The notes under the pieces are model-generated. The model searched no databases, was not told where the DNA came from, and saw only the letters and a program-made list of their open reading frames with translations. Shown in pieces: positions 35,558 to 43,983 of a stretch of 64,000 nt of DNA. Numbering within the stretch: the first letter of the stretch is position 1; each line of letters opens with the position of its first letter. The stretch is from Longimicrobium terrae (GTDB lineage Bacteria > Gemmatimonadota > Gemmatimonadetes > Longimicrobiales > Longimicrobiaceae), in the NCBI RefSeq assembly GCF_014202995.1, contig NZ_JACHIA010000003.1, positions 434,001-498,000 on the forward strand, written 5' to 3'. A program made the translations under genes and the position numbers.

Positions 35558-36006
35558 GACGGTTTCTCTCGCATGCTGATGCGTTCGACGCGGATCCGCG
35601 GGTGGATGAGTTCCGGGCCAAGCTCGGGAAGTACCTGGCCGGGGAACTCAGCCCAGGCACATGGGGCTTTGTGCTCTATTCGCGTCCGCACCCACGCGAT
35701 TTCAGCTTGCCCGCGCGGGTGCTCGCGTTTGCCACCGCAACGGATTCGGCGCCTCTCACCCCTGCGCTGATCGCAAAGCTGCCGGATCGGCTCTGGTTGG
35801 AAGGTGATCCAGGCGTGGTGAATCTCGCCGCGATCTGCGATGCACCGGAACTCCACGATGAGCCGGTACCAGCCGCCCTCCTGCGGATCCGCCCCGACCG
35901 CGTAGATGAAATGGTCACGTTCCGTATTTCGGCTGGGGATGTTGCATCCGGCGGGCTGATCTTCGTGGCCGCAACGGATGGTCCTCCGCCAGGCTGGCCG
36001 CGGTGA
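35554..36006 (+). CDS. Unknown soluble protein coupled to the small membrane protein
   Basis: The 150-aa product starts in the preceding stop codon (ATGA at 35554-35557). It is rich in beta-type segments and has no signal peptide or membrane span. No domain recognised. Co-translation suggests it works with the membrane protein at 35156. Confidence 0.68.
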   Translation: MRRFLSHADAFDADPRVDEFRAKLGKYLAGELSPGTWGFVLYSRPHPRDFSLPARVLAFATATDSAPLTPALIAKLPDRLWLEGDPGVVNLAAICDAPELHDEPVPAALLRIRPDRVDEMVTFRISAGDVASGGLIFVAATDGPPPGWPR

Positions 36007-36072
36007 GCGGAGTGAGGCGGACAGTTACAGAGTGTGGCGGGGATTGTCCACAGAGTTCTTTTTGTCCTATCG

Positions 36073-36113
36073 AAACAGGCCGACACGCGTCATGACGCCG
36101 TGTCGGCCTGTTT
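36073..36113 (-). terminator. Long perfect hairpin between convergent genes
   Basis: AAACAGGCCGACACG and CGTGTCGGCCTGTTT form a perfect 15-bp stem around an 11-base loop, with T/A edges on both sides. It serves the 35156-36006 pair and the minus-strand HTH operon. Confidence 0.87.
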
Positions 36114-36168
36114 GCTTCCGTCCGAGGTCTCCCGTTCCGCCACCTCGATCAGCCGCCATGATTCCACA

Positions 36169-36771
36169 CTATGCGCCGTCCTCGGGGACGTCAGCTGACT
36201 CAGTCCGTGCCTGAACCCAACTTGGGGGCGGCTTTCCCCGCGCTTCGTACAGCTTGGCCACCGCGAGGAGAAGATCCGTGCGCGCGTCGTCAACTTCGTC
36301 CTCTGACATTCCTTCCAGCAGCACGTCCAGCGCGCTTTGTACGCGGTCTGGAGCCGCATGCATCTGGCCCGCGTACCAATCCAGCACTTTCCTGCGCGTC
36401 CGCGGCTGAGGGTCCGCGCCGTCTAAAAAACTGTGGAGGGTGGAGGCGCCAAGTCCAACCTTGCTCGCCAAAACCCGGATGGATTCTTGCTCGTTCGCCG
36501 CGATCAGGTGCTTCCGAGCAGCTTCAAGCCGGTCCAGCGTATCGGCCCCATCTTCACGCGGGACGAGGTTCTGCGAGCGCAGATACGCCAGCGCAACGGT
36601 GCGCCGGATCCGGGGGTGGGGCACGCCTACCCCGTCCATGAAGTGCGTAAGCGTGGTTCGCCCGATCCCCAGCATTTCCGCCAAGCTGCGTATAGAGTCC
36701 TTGGCACTCTCATCACGCACCCACGCGCGCAGCGTCTCCATCGGCACCGCTCGCCAGTCGTGTTCGGCCAT
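36169..36771 (-). CDS. Regulator with two HTH domains
   Basis: The 200-aa product carries two HTH units: SIRSLAEMLGIGRTTLTHFM (about residues 26-45) with GVGVPHPRIRR, and SIRVLASKVGLGASTLHSFL (about 97-116) with GADPQPRTRRKVLDWYAG. The second closely follows the KFLNG pattern of the 32188 and 40422 products. The C-terminal helix (LLLAVAKLYEARGKPPPSWV) matches that of the next gene. It lies 3 bases after the stop of the 36775 gene, in one operon. A two-headed binder may bridge sites or recognise a composite operator. Confidence 0.8.
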   Translation of the reverse strand: MAEHDWRAVPMETLRAWVRDESAKDSIRSLAEMLGIGRTTLTHFMDGVGVPHPRIRRTVALAYLRSQNLVPREDGADTLDRLEAARKHLIAANEQESIRVLASKVGLGASTLHSFLDGADPQPRTRRKVLDWYAGQMHAAPDRVQSALDVLLEGMSEDEVDDARTDLLLAVAKLYEARGKPPPSWVQARTESADVPEDGA

Positions 36772-36774
36772 CGC

Positions 36775-37209
36775 TCATTCTCCCACCCGCGGCCGGTCCA
36801 GCCCGCGTAGTTCGTCGGTGACCCAGGTCGGAATGCCCTCGCCCGTCTCCTCGTAGAGATCCATCAGGAGCGAAGCAAACCTCTGGCGCGCTGCTGGACG
36901 GCTGGCTGGCGGCAGATCGTCCATCAGGACCGCGAGCGCAACCAGCGCCATCGGCATCTCTATTCGGGGCCGGTCCGACGCCCACTCGCGGATCTCAGCC
37001 AAGTTCGAGATTTCGGGCGTAGACTGACCTTCCGCAAACTTCCGGATCGTGGTGCGATGCACTCCGATCTCGCGCGCGAGCGTACGCTGCCCCGCATGCG
37101 TGCGCAGTTCGCGGCGCACCACCTGACGAAGCATCTCGATCTCAAGCAGTTCTGTAAGCTTCTCCGAGTCTGATGCCCGTGCGATCCGATGACGATGAAG
37201 TCGCGGCAT
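36775..37209 (-). CDS. HTH regulator, first gene of a two-gene operon
   Basis: The 144-aa product has an HTH at GQRTLAREIGVHRTTIRKFA (about residues 40-59), a KFAEG match to KFLNG, and a C-terminal helical segment (ALAVLMDDLPPASRPAARQRF) shared with the 32188 product. It starts MPRLHRHRIAR, a basic arm. It is followed 3 bases later by the two-HTH gene. The motif TGGCGGGTTAGGAG lies 85 bases upstream (37294) and recurs upstream of the 37679 gene, suggesting a shared operator. Confidence 0.78.
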   Translation of the reverse strand: MPRLHRHRIARASDSEKLTELLEIEMLRQVVRRELRTHAGQRTLAREIGVHRTTIRKFAEGQSTPEISNLAEIREWASDRPRIEMPMALVALAVLMDDLPPASRPAARQRFASLLMDLYEETGEGIPTWVTDELRGLDRPRVGE

Positions 37210-37678
37210 TCAACCTTCTCCCAGCAGGTGAAATGAACGAAGTAAACGGTGCCAAACCTATCTGACGTCCAAGTGTCCGCGACCTTCACCGGATGGCGGG
37301 TTAGGAGTAGGGGGGTCCCCACACCACGATGTGGACCAAGTAAACACTCGGGGCCCAGAGTCTTTCCCGCGCGGCAGGGTGCCTGTCGATTCACGCCATC
37401 GCGGGCTGCTTTCTGGAGCCCACCTCCGCCAGCGTACGCGTCCACCTCCAGACTCGTGGTTCCCGTGCCGTGCATCCGGCGTGGCCCGAGAGGAATCCCC
37501 ACCAGCGCCGCGGCGTGACCGAACCCGTACACGAAGTGGTCAATGTGGTCATCTGGGGCCCATTGTACGCGCTATGCCGCGACGGGCGGTGCCGAATCAT
37601 GATTCACCGCTCCCACGCGAAAACCCAGCGACCGATCTTTCGGGGCCCACGCAGCGGACTCATCTGCACACCTGCGCG
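37210..37678. other. Intergenic with candidate operator motif
   Basis: About 470 bases between the HTH operon promoter and the end of the winged-helix gene. It contains TGGCGGGTTAGGAG at 37294-37307. The frames crossing it are Pro/Arg-rich shadows. No other gene supported. Confidence 0.45.
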
Positions 37679-38413
37679 TCAGCCCTGCGGCTGGTGCCAG
37701 ACGATTTCATCGACTTGTGCTCCGACCTGGCTGATTCGCCAGAACACGATCGGGCGTTTGCGTTTGGGAGGCGTGAAGGTCGTTCGTTCCACCAGCCCCG
37801 CGCGTTCCAGCCAAGCCAGAGCTGCCCGATCGAACCCATGGGGCACGGGCGTATTGGACTCGGCACCTCCCGACGAAACTGGATGCTTCCACGGTGGATC
37901 GCCCACGAGCCAGGGACCCGTATCCGTTTCGTCCCATCCTTCCGGCTCGGGGTTGAACTGATCGCGCAACTCGTCTTCCGTGCGCCAGCCGGAGCCGATC
38001 CCGACCTGCGTGGACGGGCAATCCACAACGTCACGGAGCAGCCGGAGTGCGCTGGAGGGCCCGGGTGGCAGGTAGACCGCGTCGTCTTCCACGTCGGTGA
38101 GCCCCGCTGGCCAGGGCGGGAGCGCTTCCCTGCCCTGCGTGCGGGCGAGCAGGAGATCACCCAGCCCAGTGATCCGGTAGACCGCGACTGGCCGCGTCCC
38201 CGGCACGTGGACGTGATCCTCCTCGAGCAGCCCGCGGTCGCGCAGCCGCGGCAGCAGTTCGGGGATGGGAATCTTCAATCCTGCTTCGACGTCTTCACGC
38301 CTGGCCCAGCCACGCACACCGCGCCGGGTGTAGCCGCCTGCGCGTGCGTCGAGATTCCACAGCCAGGAAAGCACATTGGCGGCTGTACCGCCCAAATAAT
38401 CTGGTCGCACCAT
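37679..38413 (-). CDS. Winged-helix-like protein, paralogue of the 41540 gene
   Basis: The 244-aa product shares with the 41540-42220 product an N-terminal unit: LDARAGGYTRRGVRGWARREDVE aligns with LAARDGGYRLLGVRGWVDPSEIE, then a helix and RPVAVYRITGLGDLLL / RPLWLYRIAQVGVDSL. The pattern resembles a PadR-type winged helix (helices, recognition helix, wing). The C-terminal half has another such unit (ALAWLERAGLVERTTF...VFWRISQVG). I infer a DNA-binding regulator. The ATG at 38413 starts MVRPDYLGG; longer frames are low-complexity. TGGCGGGTTAGGAG lies about 100 bases upstream at 38511. Confidence 0.72.
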   Translation of the reverse strand: MVRPDYLGGTAANVLSWLWNLDARAGGYTRRGVRGWARREDVEAGLKIPIPELLPRLRDRGLLEEDHVHVPGTRPVAVYRITGLGDLLLARTQGREALPPWPAGLTDVEDDAVYLPPGPSSALRLLRDVVDCPSTQVGIGSGWRTEDELRDQFNPEPEGWDETDTGPWLVGDPPWKHPVSSGGAESNTPVPHGFDRAALAWLERAGLVERTTFTPPKRKRPIVFWRISQVGAQVDEIVWHQPQG

Positions 38414-38510
38414 GGGTGCAGGGTACCCGTTGCGGGCGGGGACGTGAAACCAGCATGGGGTGGCGGAAGGAGAGGGGGGCAGAGGTGGCGAGCTATTCGG
38501 TGGATGTAGT

Positions 38511-38524
38511 TGGCGGGTTAGGAG
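38511..38524 (+). promoter_or_regulatory. Candidate operator TGGCGGGTTAGGAG
   Basis: The identical 14-mer occurs at 37294-37307, and a shorter TGGCGGATTAG at 40339-40349. All three lie upstream of HTH or winged-helix genes. A regulator of this family may bind it; this is inference. Confidence 0.4.
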
Positions 38525-38596
38525 TGGCGTCAGGTGGCGGATTCCGTAAGTTTGCCCGGAGGTTGACCCCTTCTTTCCATTTCCGCGAGGACGACA

Positions 38597-38845
38597 ATGA
38601 GAATCCGCATCGCCGCTGCCCTGGGGCTGCTGCTGGCAGCCTGCACCGAAGCCCCTACCGGGATTTCCGCCGCTCCGCCGCGCTTCGACACCGGGTACGT
38701 GATCGGCTCGGGCAACCGCAGCGACCAGGACACCCTGCCTCCCCAAGGGCGCTATGCGTCCGACCCTGCGCAGACAAACGAAACGGCCGCGAACGCGGAT
38801 AGCGCTGCGGCCGACAACGGGTACGTGATCGGGTCCGGGAACTGA
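38597..38845 (+). CDS. Small lipoprotein with repeated GYVIGSGN motif
   Basis: The 82-aa product has a signal peptide with lipobox LLAAC (Cys 16) and two copies of GYVIGSGN, at about residue 33 and at the very C-terminus (75-82). Between them is a Gln/Asp/Ala-rich linker. GAGGAC precedes the ATG. Small lipoproteins with this octapeptide seem to be a lineage feature; the function is unknown. The C-terminal copy ending exactly at the stop suggests a recognition or processing tag. Confidence 0.75.
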   Translation: MRIRIAAALGLLLAACTEAPTGISAAPPRFDTGYVIGSGNRSDQDTLPPQGRYASDPAQTNETAANADSAAADNGYVIGSGN

Positions 38846-38856
38846 GCCCGGTCCTT

Positions 38857-40149
38857 CTACTCCTGCGGGGGGCGCGGAGGTCGCGCCTCTCGCAGCCGCG
38901 CCTGGAAACGGGCCCGTACGCTGTCGATCACGTCCGGCAGTGCCGGGGCCAGTTCGCTGGGTGGAGCTTTCCGCACCTTCAGGTTCTTCAGCAGATCCAG
39001 CGCGTCTTTCTGGTAGCGCTCATCCGAATGGGCCTGGGCCGCCTCCAAGCCACGCCGGGCAAACTCCTCCGCGCGGTCCCACGCGTTGAAGAGCCAAGCA
39101 GCCTGGGCGAGGTTGACCAGCGCCGCAGGTGCATACTCCGGAAATCGAGAGACATGCTGTAGCACCTGTGCTTCCGCGCTGCCGTGGAGCTCTGCCTGTC
39201 GCGCACCCGCGGCGGCGCGGGCGAGCGTGCTGAACATCAGCGTGCGGAACTCGGGCACGCGTACCCGGGACAGCGCAAGTTCGACGAGCGGGATCGCGTG
39301 AGAGTAAAAGCGACGCAGGATCAGAGCAAAAGCCCAGTCGTGCCCCAGCACCGGCAGGTACGGGTGGCGCGACGGATACAGACGCAGTGCCTCCCATACG
39401 TGCGCTTCCGCCGTCTCGAGATCGTCGAGTAGGATAGCGATGGACAGCAGATCGTGATGCGCCTCTGCAGCTTGCTTCCGGCGACGGGTGCGCTCCGCGA
39501 GCTTGGCGGCAAGGAGATAGTGTGCCTCGGCCTCTTCGTACCGTCCCAGACTGCGCATCAGAGCGCCGTAGCCGAGCAGCGCCCGGATGCGCTCAGCCCG
39601 GTTCTTCGTCCGGTGCGATGCGTAGCGTCCCCGGCGGAACCAGGCGCCGGAGCGCTCCGGTAGCCCCAAGCGGCGGCACAGCCGTCCCGCGGCATTCGCC
39701 CGGGCCGGGTTCTCGGGATCTGCGTAGGCCCCGGCTTCCGCGAAATGCCCGGCGACTTCCAGCAGCGAACGTTCTTCCGCCCAGGCGCTGATCTGAGCAC
39801 AAGCTTCTCCGATGGATTCCGGCCCTGCCGCGCCGGGGTCTTCTCTGAGAAGGGAGACCGTCTGAAGCGCTTGGGCGAGGTGAGGTGCCTCCCCAACCGC
39901 GGCCAGCACGCGCTGGCGTGACGCTGCCGAGGGGCCCCCGAACAGGTGCAGCCGTTCCGATTCACCCGGGGTCGGCTTGACCCACTCGTAGATGCTTCGC
40001 AGCGCATTCCACAGCACAACCCCAAGCTCACCATCAATGACCTGGATGATCTCCCATCCCACGGGCTTGGAGCCGTCCCCCATGCGCCTGAGCGGCGCGA
40101 GGGGCATGCAGTGCGGCCGCTTGTTCCGGCGTGCTTTCTGTACGGCCAT
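38857..40149 (-). CDS. TPR-repeat protein
   Basis: The 430-aa product contains TPR-like helical pairs: ALLGYGALMRSLGRYEEAEAHY, AHHDLLSIAILLDDLETAEAH, ALILRRFYSHAIPLVELAL and NLAQAAWLFNAWDRAEEFARRG (about residues 190-380). No signal peptide; the N-terminus is basic (MAVQKARRNKRP). GAGG precedes the ATG at 40149. TPR proteins act as scaffolds; here there is no attached catalytic or HTH domain. It is convergent with the small lipoprotein gene, whose stop lies 12 bases away. Confidence 0.8.
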   Translation of the reverse strand: MAVQKARRNKRPHCMPLAPLRRMGDGSKPVGWEIIQVIDGELGVVLWNALRSIYEWVKPTPGESERLHLFGGPSAASRQRVLAAVGEAPHLAQALQTVSLLREDPGAAGPESIGEACAQISAWAEERSLLEVAGHFAEAGAYADPENPARANAAGRLCRRLGLPERSGAWFRRGRYASHRTKNRAERIRALLGYGALMRSLGRYEEAEAHYLLAAKLAERTRRRKQAAEAHHDLLSIAILLDDLETAEAHVWEALRLYPSRHPYLPVLGHDWAFALILRRFYSHAIPLVELALSRVRVPEFRTLMFSTLARAAAGARQAELHGSAEAQVLQHVSRFPEYAPAALVNLAQAAWLFNAWDRAEEFARRGLEAAQAHSDERYQKDALDLLKNLKVRKAPPSELAPALPDVIDSVRARFQARLREARPPRPPQE

Positions 40150-40421
40150 GCAGTCCTCAATGAAGAAATCGCGTCAGATGCGGACAGAATAACCGCGCGC
40201 AGCAGGCAACGCCATTCCGCGATGCCCCCTTCTGCGCGCCCCTCGCGATGAGCTGGCGCATTCTGTCAGTCTGGTGATTTCAGGTTACCCGAATCCCGCG
40301 GAACAGCGGAAAACCACGCTGCCGGATTGTACGCGGGATGGCGGATTAGATCCCGTTGCGCAGTTGGCGGAAAAGGTGCACGTTGTGACCAGTTTCGGCG
40401 TCCACTCCCTCCAGATTCAAC

Positions 40422-40829
40422 ATGGCAACCTACGATCCCGCAGAGCAGGCGGTTATTCCTACGATTCGCACTGCCGCAACGACCATGGTTGACCGGACGA
40501 GTTTGCGTCAGATCGCCAAGCAGATCGGTATGTCACCCAGCGGGTTAGACAAGTTCTTGAACGGTACTGAGCCGCAGCGGAAAATCCTCCGAAAGTTGGA
40601 GTCGTGGTACACGCGCCTGTCTGCGCAGGCAGCAGCCCGAGCTGACGGTGTCTCGCCGGAGTCTGCCGCGGCAGCCGTCCGCGTGCTGGCCGTCCTTCAC
40701 GCCCCGGCACGGCGGGGCGTGTTCGTGGACGTACTGGTAGAGCAGATGGACGACGTGCTGCCGGAAGACCCAGCGTGGCGTGAGGACTTCAGGAACTACG
40801 GCGCGTACATGCGTGCGGGCGGGATGTAG
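40422..40829 (+). CDS. Small HTH protein (KFLNG family)
   Basis: The 135-aa product has HTH SLRQIAKQIGMSPSGLDKFL (about residues 27-46), then NGTEPQRKILRKLESWYTRL, almost identical in plan to the 32188 product. The C-terminal half (VRVLAVLHAPARRGVFVDVL) is helical. It is likely a DNA-binding regulator. It lies downstream of TGGCGGATTAG at 40339. A terminator hairpin follows. Confidence 0.8.
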   Translation: MATYDPAEQAVIPTIRTAATTMVDRTSLRQIAKQIGMSPSGLDKFLNGTEPQRKILRKLESWYTRLSAQAAARADGVSPESAAAAVRVLAVLHAPARRGVFVDVLVEQMDDVLPEDPAWREDFRNYGAYMRAGGM

Positions 40830-40867
40830 GCGCGAGCGAGAACGGCGTCGCAGCCGCACGGAGAAGA

Positions 40868-40896
40868 AGGGCCGCCCTCCTCGGAGAGCGGCCCTT
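40868..40896 (+). terminator. Hairpin after the HTH gene
   Basis: AGGGCCGC and GCGGCCCT pair around a 12-base loop, followed by TTGCAG. Confidence 0.7.
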
Positions 40897-41273
40897 TGCA
40901 GTTCGTGATCCCGTGCGCGGAATCCCGTGTCACCGGTCCAAAGTGAAGCGCGTGGAACCGATCGGGTTGATGGTGGCGCGGCTCTCCAGTCGTGACTCAG
41001 CCGATCTCGCCGCGTGGTGATCGGCGTTGAGGTGGACCTGTGTTGGCACAACTCAGCCGCTACGGCCTCCTTCGCACAACCATGAGGAACTCCGGCCCCC
41101 AGCCGCCCAGAGGATCCGCCCCACGGGCGCGGAGGATCTGAACGACCAAGATCGTGGCCGGGCAAGACGCTGATCACCCAGAATGAGCGGAAACCTCTGC
41201 GGTGAGCAGCACCGGGTACGGGTGGATGGCCGATGTGGCATTGCACGCTCATCCAGAGGAGAAGGTGAACAGG

Positions 41274-41543
41274 ATGCTCCGGATCGGAAGCGCGGAGTTG
41301 GAAACGATGTGGAGGCTGGCCGGGAGAAGGACGTTGCGAGAGCACGCCGAGCGCTTGGACTCCCAAATCCAGGAACTGCGACCGCGTGTCCTCGCAGTCA
41401 TGGTCGAGATGGTCCTCCTGGAGCTGGAGCGGGGACCTGAGGTCGCCCCCACGGCCGCGGACATCGCCGTGCTCTGCGCATCGCAGGATACACGTGTGCG
41501 GCTCCTGGGCCTTCGACTACTCGGGAACGCGGAAAAAAGTTGA
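41274..41543 (+). CDS. Small helical protein, copy 2 of the island family
   Basis: The 89-aa product is the best-preserved copy of the family at 12945 and 31575. It has ELETMWRLAGRRTLREHAER, IQELRPRVLAVMVEMVLLEL and a C-terminal ADIAVLCASQDTRVRLLGLRLLG. The product at 43363 ends with a similar VTALMSHPHGPLRLATIRLW, so this tail may be a shared interaction element. A GAGGAGAAGG ribosome binding site precedes the ATG. It is coupled by a 4-base overlap (TTGA) to the winged-helix-like gene at 41540. That link is absent for copy 1. Confidence 0.75.
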   Translation: MLRIGSAELETMWRLAGRRTLREHAERLDSQIQELRPRVLAVMVEMVLLELERGPEVAPTAADIAVLCASQDTRVRLLGLRLLGNAEKS

Positions 41544-42220
41544 GCGGCACGGGGCCAGGGAGTCGCGCGGGGGTTTCCGCAGGGGGATCGCTCAGCTACC
41601 CAACAGCGAAGATTCTGCTTTACCTCGCCGAACTGGCTGCGCGCGACGGAGGCTACCGCCTGCTCGGCGTTCGCGGCTGGGTGGATCCGAGCGAAATCGA
41701 GCGCCAGACGCGGATCTGGGGCGCAGCCGAGCTGATGCGGCTGCAGGCGCGGCGAGGTCGCGTGCTCGCTCATGATGCACGCCCGCCGGGGGAAGGCCGT
41801 CCGCTGTGGCTGTATCGGATTGCACAGGTCGGCGTGGACAGCCTGGCCGAGTCGGTCAACGTGTGGCCCGCGGGAGTAGGTGATCCGATACCCGGTGGAG
41901 ATCCGTGCGTGTTTCTCCGGGAAGGACCGCTCCGAGCATGGGAGGCCCTTGTGCTCGCGTCAAAACTTGGCGGGTCGGCCGTCGGCGAGTGGGTCCCGGG
42001 TGAACCCGAGTGGCGCACCGCGCGCGAGCTGAATGGGTTGTTGACCGACGAGGACGCGGCTCCAGGAGCCTGGACGCGCTGCTTCTGGAGCGAAGATCTG
42101 CGGTGGCTTGTGAGCCACGCCTTCGCCGAGCAACAGATTGTAGACCGAACTCACGTCTACCGGCTCACGTGCGTCGGCGCGGCGCTTCGGCCGCTGGAGT
42201 GGCGAGATGCCCGTCGCTGA
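41540..42220 (+). CDS. Winged-helix-like protein, paralogue of the 37679 gene
   Basis: The 226-aa product starts at a TTG overlapping the previous stop (41540-41543). It shares the GGYxxxGVRGW helix and YRIxxVG wing segment with the 37679 product, and a second half (RCFWSEDLRWLVSHAF...TCVGAALR) of similar plan. A DNA-binding role is inferred. The TTG start is chosen because of the overlap and frame; no ATG is close. It ends 96 bases before a perfect hairpin. Confidence 0.7.
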   Translation: MSGTGPGSRAGVSAGGSLSYPTAKILLYLAELAARDGGYRLLGVRGWVDPSEIERQTRIWGAAELMRLQARRGRVLAHDARPPGEGRPLWLYRIAQVGVDSLAESVNVWPAGVGDPIPGGDPCVFLREGPLRAWEALVLASKLGGSAVGEWVPGEPEWRTARELNGLLTDEDAAPGAWTRCFWSEDLRWLVSHAFAEQQIVDRTHVYRLTCVGAALRPLEWRDARR

Positions 42221-42316
42221 GAACTCAGCGTCCCGTCTGGAGGCGGGGATGGGCCTGGCATTCGAAGCGGCGGACGATCATGACATTCACCGCCGTCGAT
42301 CACGCACGGCCAAAGT

Positions 42317-42352
42317 GAGGAGCTTCGACGTGACGTTACGTCGAAGCTCCTC
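42317..42352 (+). terminator. Perfect 15-bp hairpin
   Basis: GAGGAGCTTCGACGT and ACGTCGAAGCTCCTC pair perfectly around a 6-base loop. It ends the 41274-42220 operon. Confidence 0.82.
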
Positions 42353-42485
42353 GCGTTTCCGGAGCGACTGCCCCTCGGGAGCGCCGAATCCTGGCGTGCT
42401 ACAGGTTCATGGCTCTGACGCGGCACGTGTCCGCCGGGAAGGCTGCGCCGTTCGCAGTATTGAGCCTTTCGAGCGCGGAGCCCTC

Positions 42486-43292
42486 ATGAGCAGGTACATC
42501 AGGCACGGAAACGGACGGGAGTGGCGGCGCGGAGTCTACCGGATCGAAGCGCTGCCGAAGCTGGACGCGATGGAGTGGAAGAACCCGCGTAGGAGATGGG
42601 GGAGTTCGTTCGGCAGTTACACGGGGGAAGGCGACACGACCTTGGATCTCACCCATGTGCCCGAAGGACTGGCCGCGCTCGCGTCCTGCCGGTACTGCGG
42701 CGGCCGTCACGAAGCCATCTTCCCTGGCACCCTGGTGGACATGGGGAACGAGTTCCCGCGACTGCTGGCACCCTTCGATCCGTGGCGCAATCAGCACGCG
42801 CACTGCGGCCAGGAACCTATCCGGTGGCGAACGCCTGGCCTTCTGGAGGAGTTCCTGTCCGCTTTCATCGCGTCCTCGCGACTGGATCTCGCACGCGGCG
42901 TCTTCATTGACTCGTGCGTGCACCTGCTGGCCACAGACGCGCGCGCGTACTCGTTCTTCTCCCCTGCCCTGCCCGCATCGGACGAGGACGCGCTCGTCGC
43001 AACGGAGGAGTTCCGCGCTTCAGTCCGCGCGTTCATCCGCGAGCGCAAGCTTGACCTGCTGGCCGCCGTGGTGACCGGGGAGAGCTGGGTCCATGACCTC
43101 CGGCAGGACAGCCCCGTGCGACAAGAGGGACTTTCCATCGCATACGTCACTGCAGACTACGGGAAGGCGAGTGTCTACCCGATCCGCCGCCATGCCGCCG
43201 GTGCGACGACTGGGCCCGGCGAGTTGCTGCCCGAGGCCTTGTTTCGAGGCGTGCCCGGAAGCACTCGGTGGCTGGACACGCTGTTCGCGTGA
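42486..43292 (+). CDS. Protein of unknown function with CxxC
   Basis: The 268-aa product starts MSRYIRHGN with a ribosome-binding-site-like GCGGAG upstream. A single CRYCGGRHEA motif near residue 61 suggests half of a zinc ribbon. The rest is mixed alpha/beta without a recognised domain. Longer in-frame starts would run through the upstream terminator and are rejected. It is followed 70 bases later by another unknown gene. Confidence 0.65.
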   Translation: MSRYIRHGNGREWRRGVYRIEALPKLDAMEWKNPRRRWGSSFGSYTGEGDTTLDLTHVPEGLAALASCRYCGGRHEAIFPGTLVDMGNEFPRLLAPFDPWRNQHAHCGQEPIRWRTPGLLEEFLSAFIASSRLDLARGVFIDSCVHLLATDARAYSFFSPALPASDEDALVATEEFRASVRAFIRERKLDLLAAVVTGESWVHDLRQDSPVRQEGLSIAYVTADYGKASVYPIRRHAAGATTGPGELLPEALFRGVPGSTRWLDTLFA

Positions 43293-43362
43293 CAAGGCGC
43301 TTTCCCGCGGGCACCACGGGCGGGCACCTGGTCGGCGTGGGGTGCGTGATCGGGAATGACGT

Positions 43363-43983
43363 ATGAGCCGACGCTTTGCGCTCTTCCATCACGTCAGCGG
43401 CGACGGCGTCACCCACGACGATCACGGCATCAATCCCGGCGTCCTGAACATCGTCAACTGCCGGACGGAGCTTGGCTTCGTCGTCGCGAACCGTCCGCCG
43501 GGCCTGTTCTCAGTCGACGCGTGGCGCCTTTCTGAGGGCGCCACCGGCGGGTTCGGCCGGGGCTGCAGGACGTGGCAGCAACACCCAGCACTGGCTGGAT
43601 GTGAGTCCTTGTACGCCGAACCGCCGACACTCCTGGCGGAGTTCGACGCTGACTCGAACTGGCTCGGGGTAGAGGATGCGGCAGGAGCCACTGGAGCTCT
43701 CGCACGCTATGTGGGTCTTGAGTACGATCAGGCACGCTGGCGGTCGCTGGATCCCGACGAGTACCGAGTCGCGCTGCTGGCTGGAGTCTCGTGCACGAGC
43801 TGCTGCGCGGCGGCCAGCACTGCGCTGGCCAACGCCACGAATGCGCAGCTGGAGGCGATCACACATTCAGACGTGACCGCGCTCATGAGCCACCCGCATG
43901 GTCCGCTGCGCCTCGCGACGATTCGGTTGTGGCCGAAGATCAGGAATCTAGGCCGGTTAAACTTCCACCCAAGTTTCCTCTAG
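43363..43983 (+). CDS. Protein of unknown function with C-terminal leucine-rich tail
   Basis: The 206-aa product begins MSRRFALFHH. It has scattered cysteines including SCTSCC (about residue 143) and ends with DVTALMSHPHGPLRLATIRLW, which resembles the C-terminus of the 41274 product. No signal peptide. It overlaps by 27 bases the 3' end of the convergent gene at 43957. Confidence 0.6.
   Translation: MSRRFALFHHVSGDGVTHDDHGINPGVLNIVNCRTELGFVVANRPPGLFSVDAWRLSEGATGGFGRGCRTWQQHPALAGCESLYAEPPTLLAEFDADSNWLGVEDAAGATGALARYVGLEYDQARWRSLDPDEYRVALLAGVSCTSCCAAASTALANATNAQLEAITHSDVTALMSHPHGPLRLATIRLWPKIRNLGRLNFHPSFL

Noticed and set aside
37331-38509. Plus-strand frame of 392 codons opposite the 37679 gene
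   Set aside because: It is antisense to a gene with a clear paralogue at 41540 and has no ribosome binding site.
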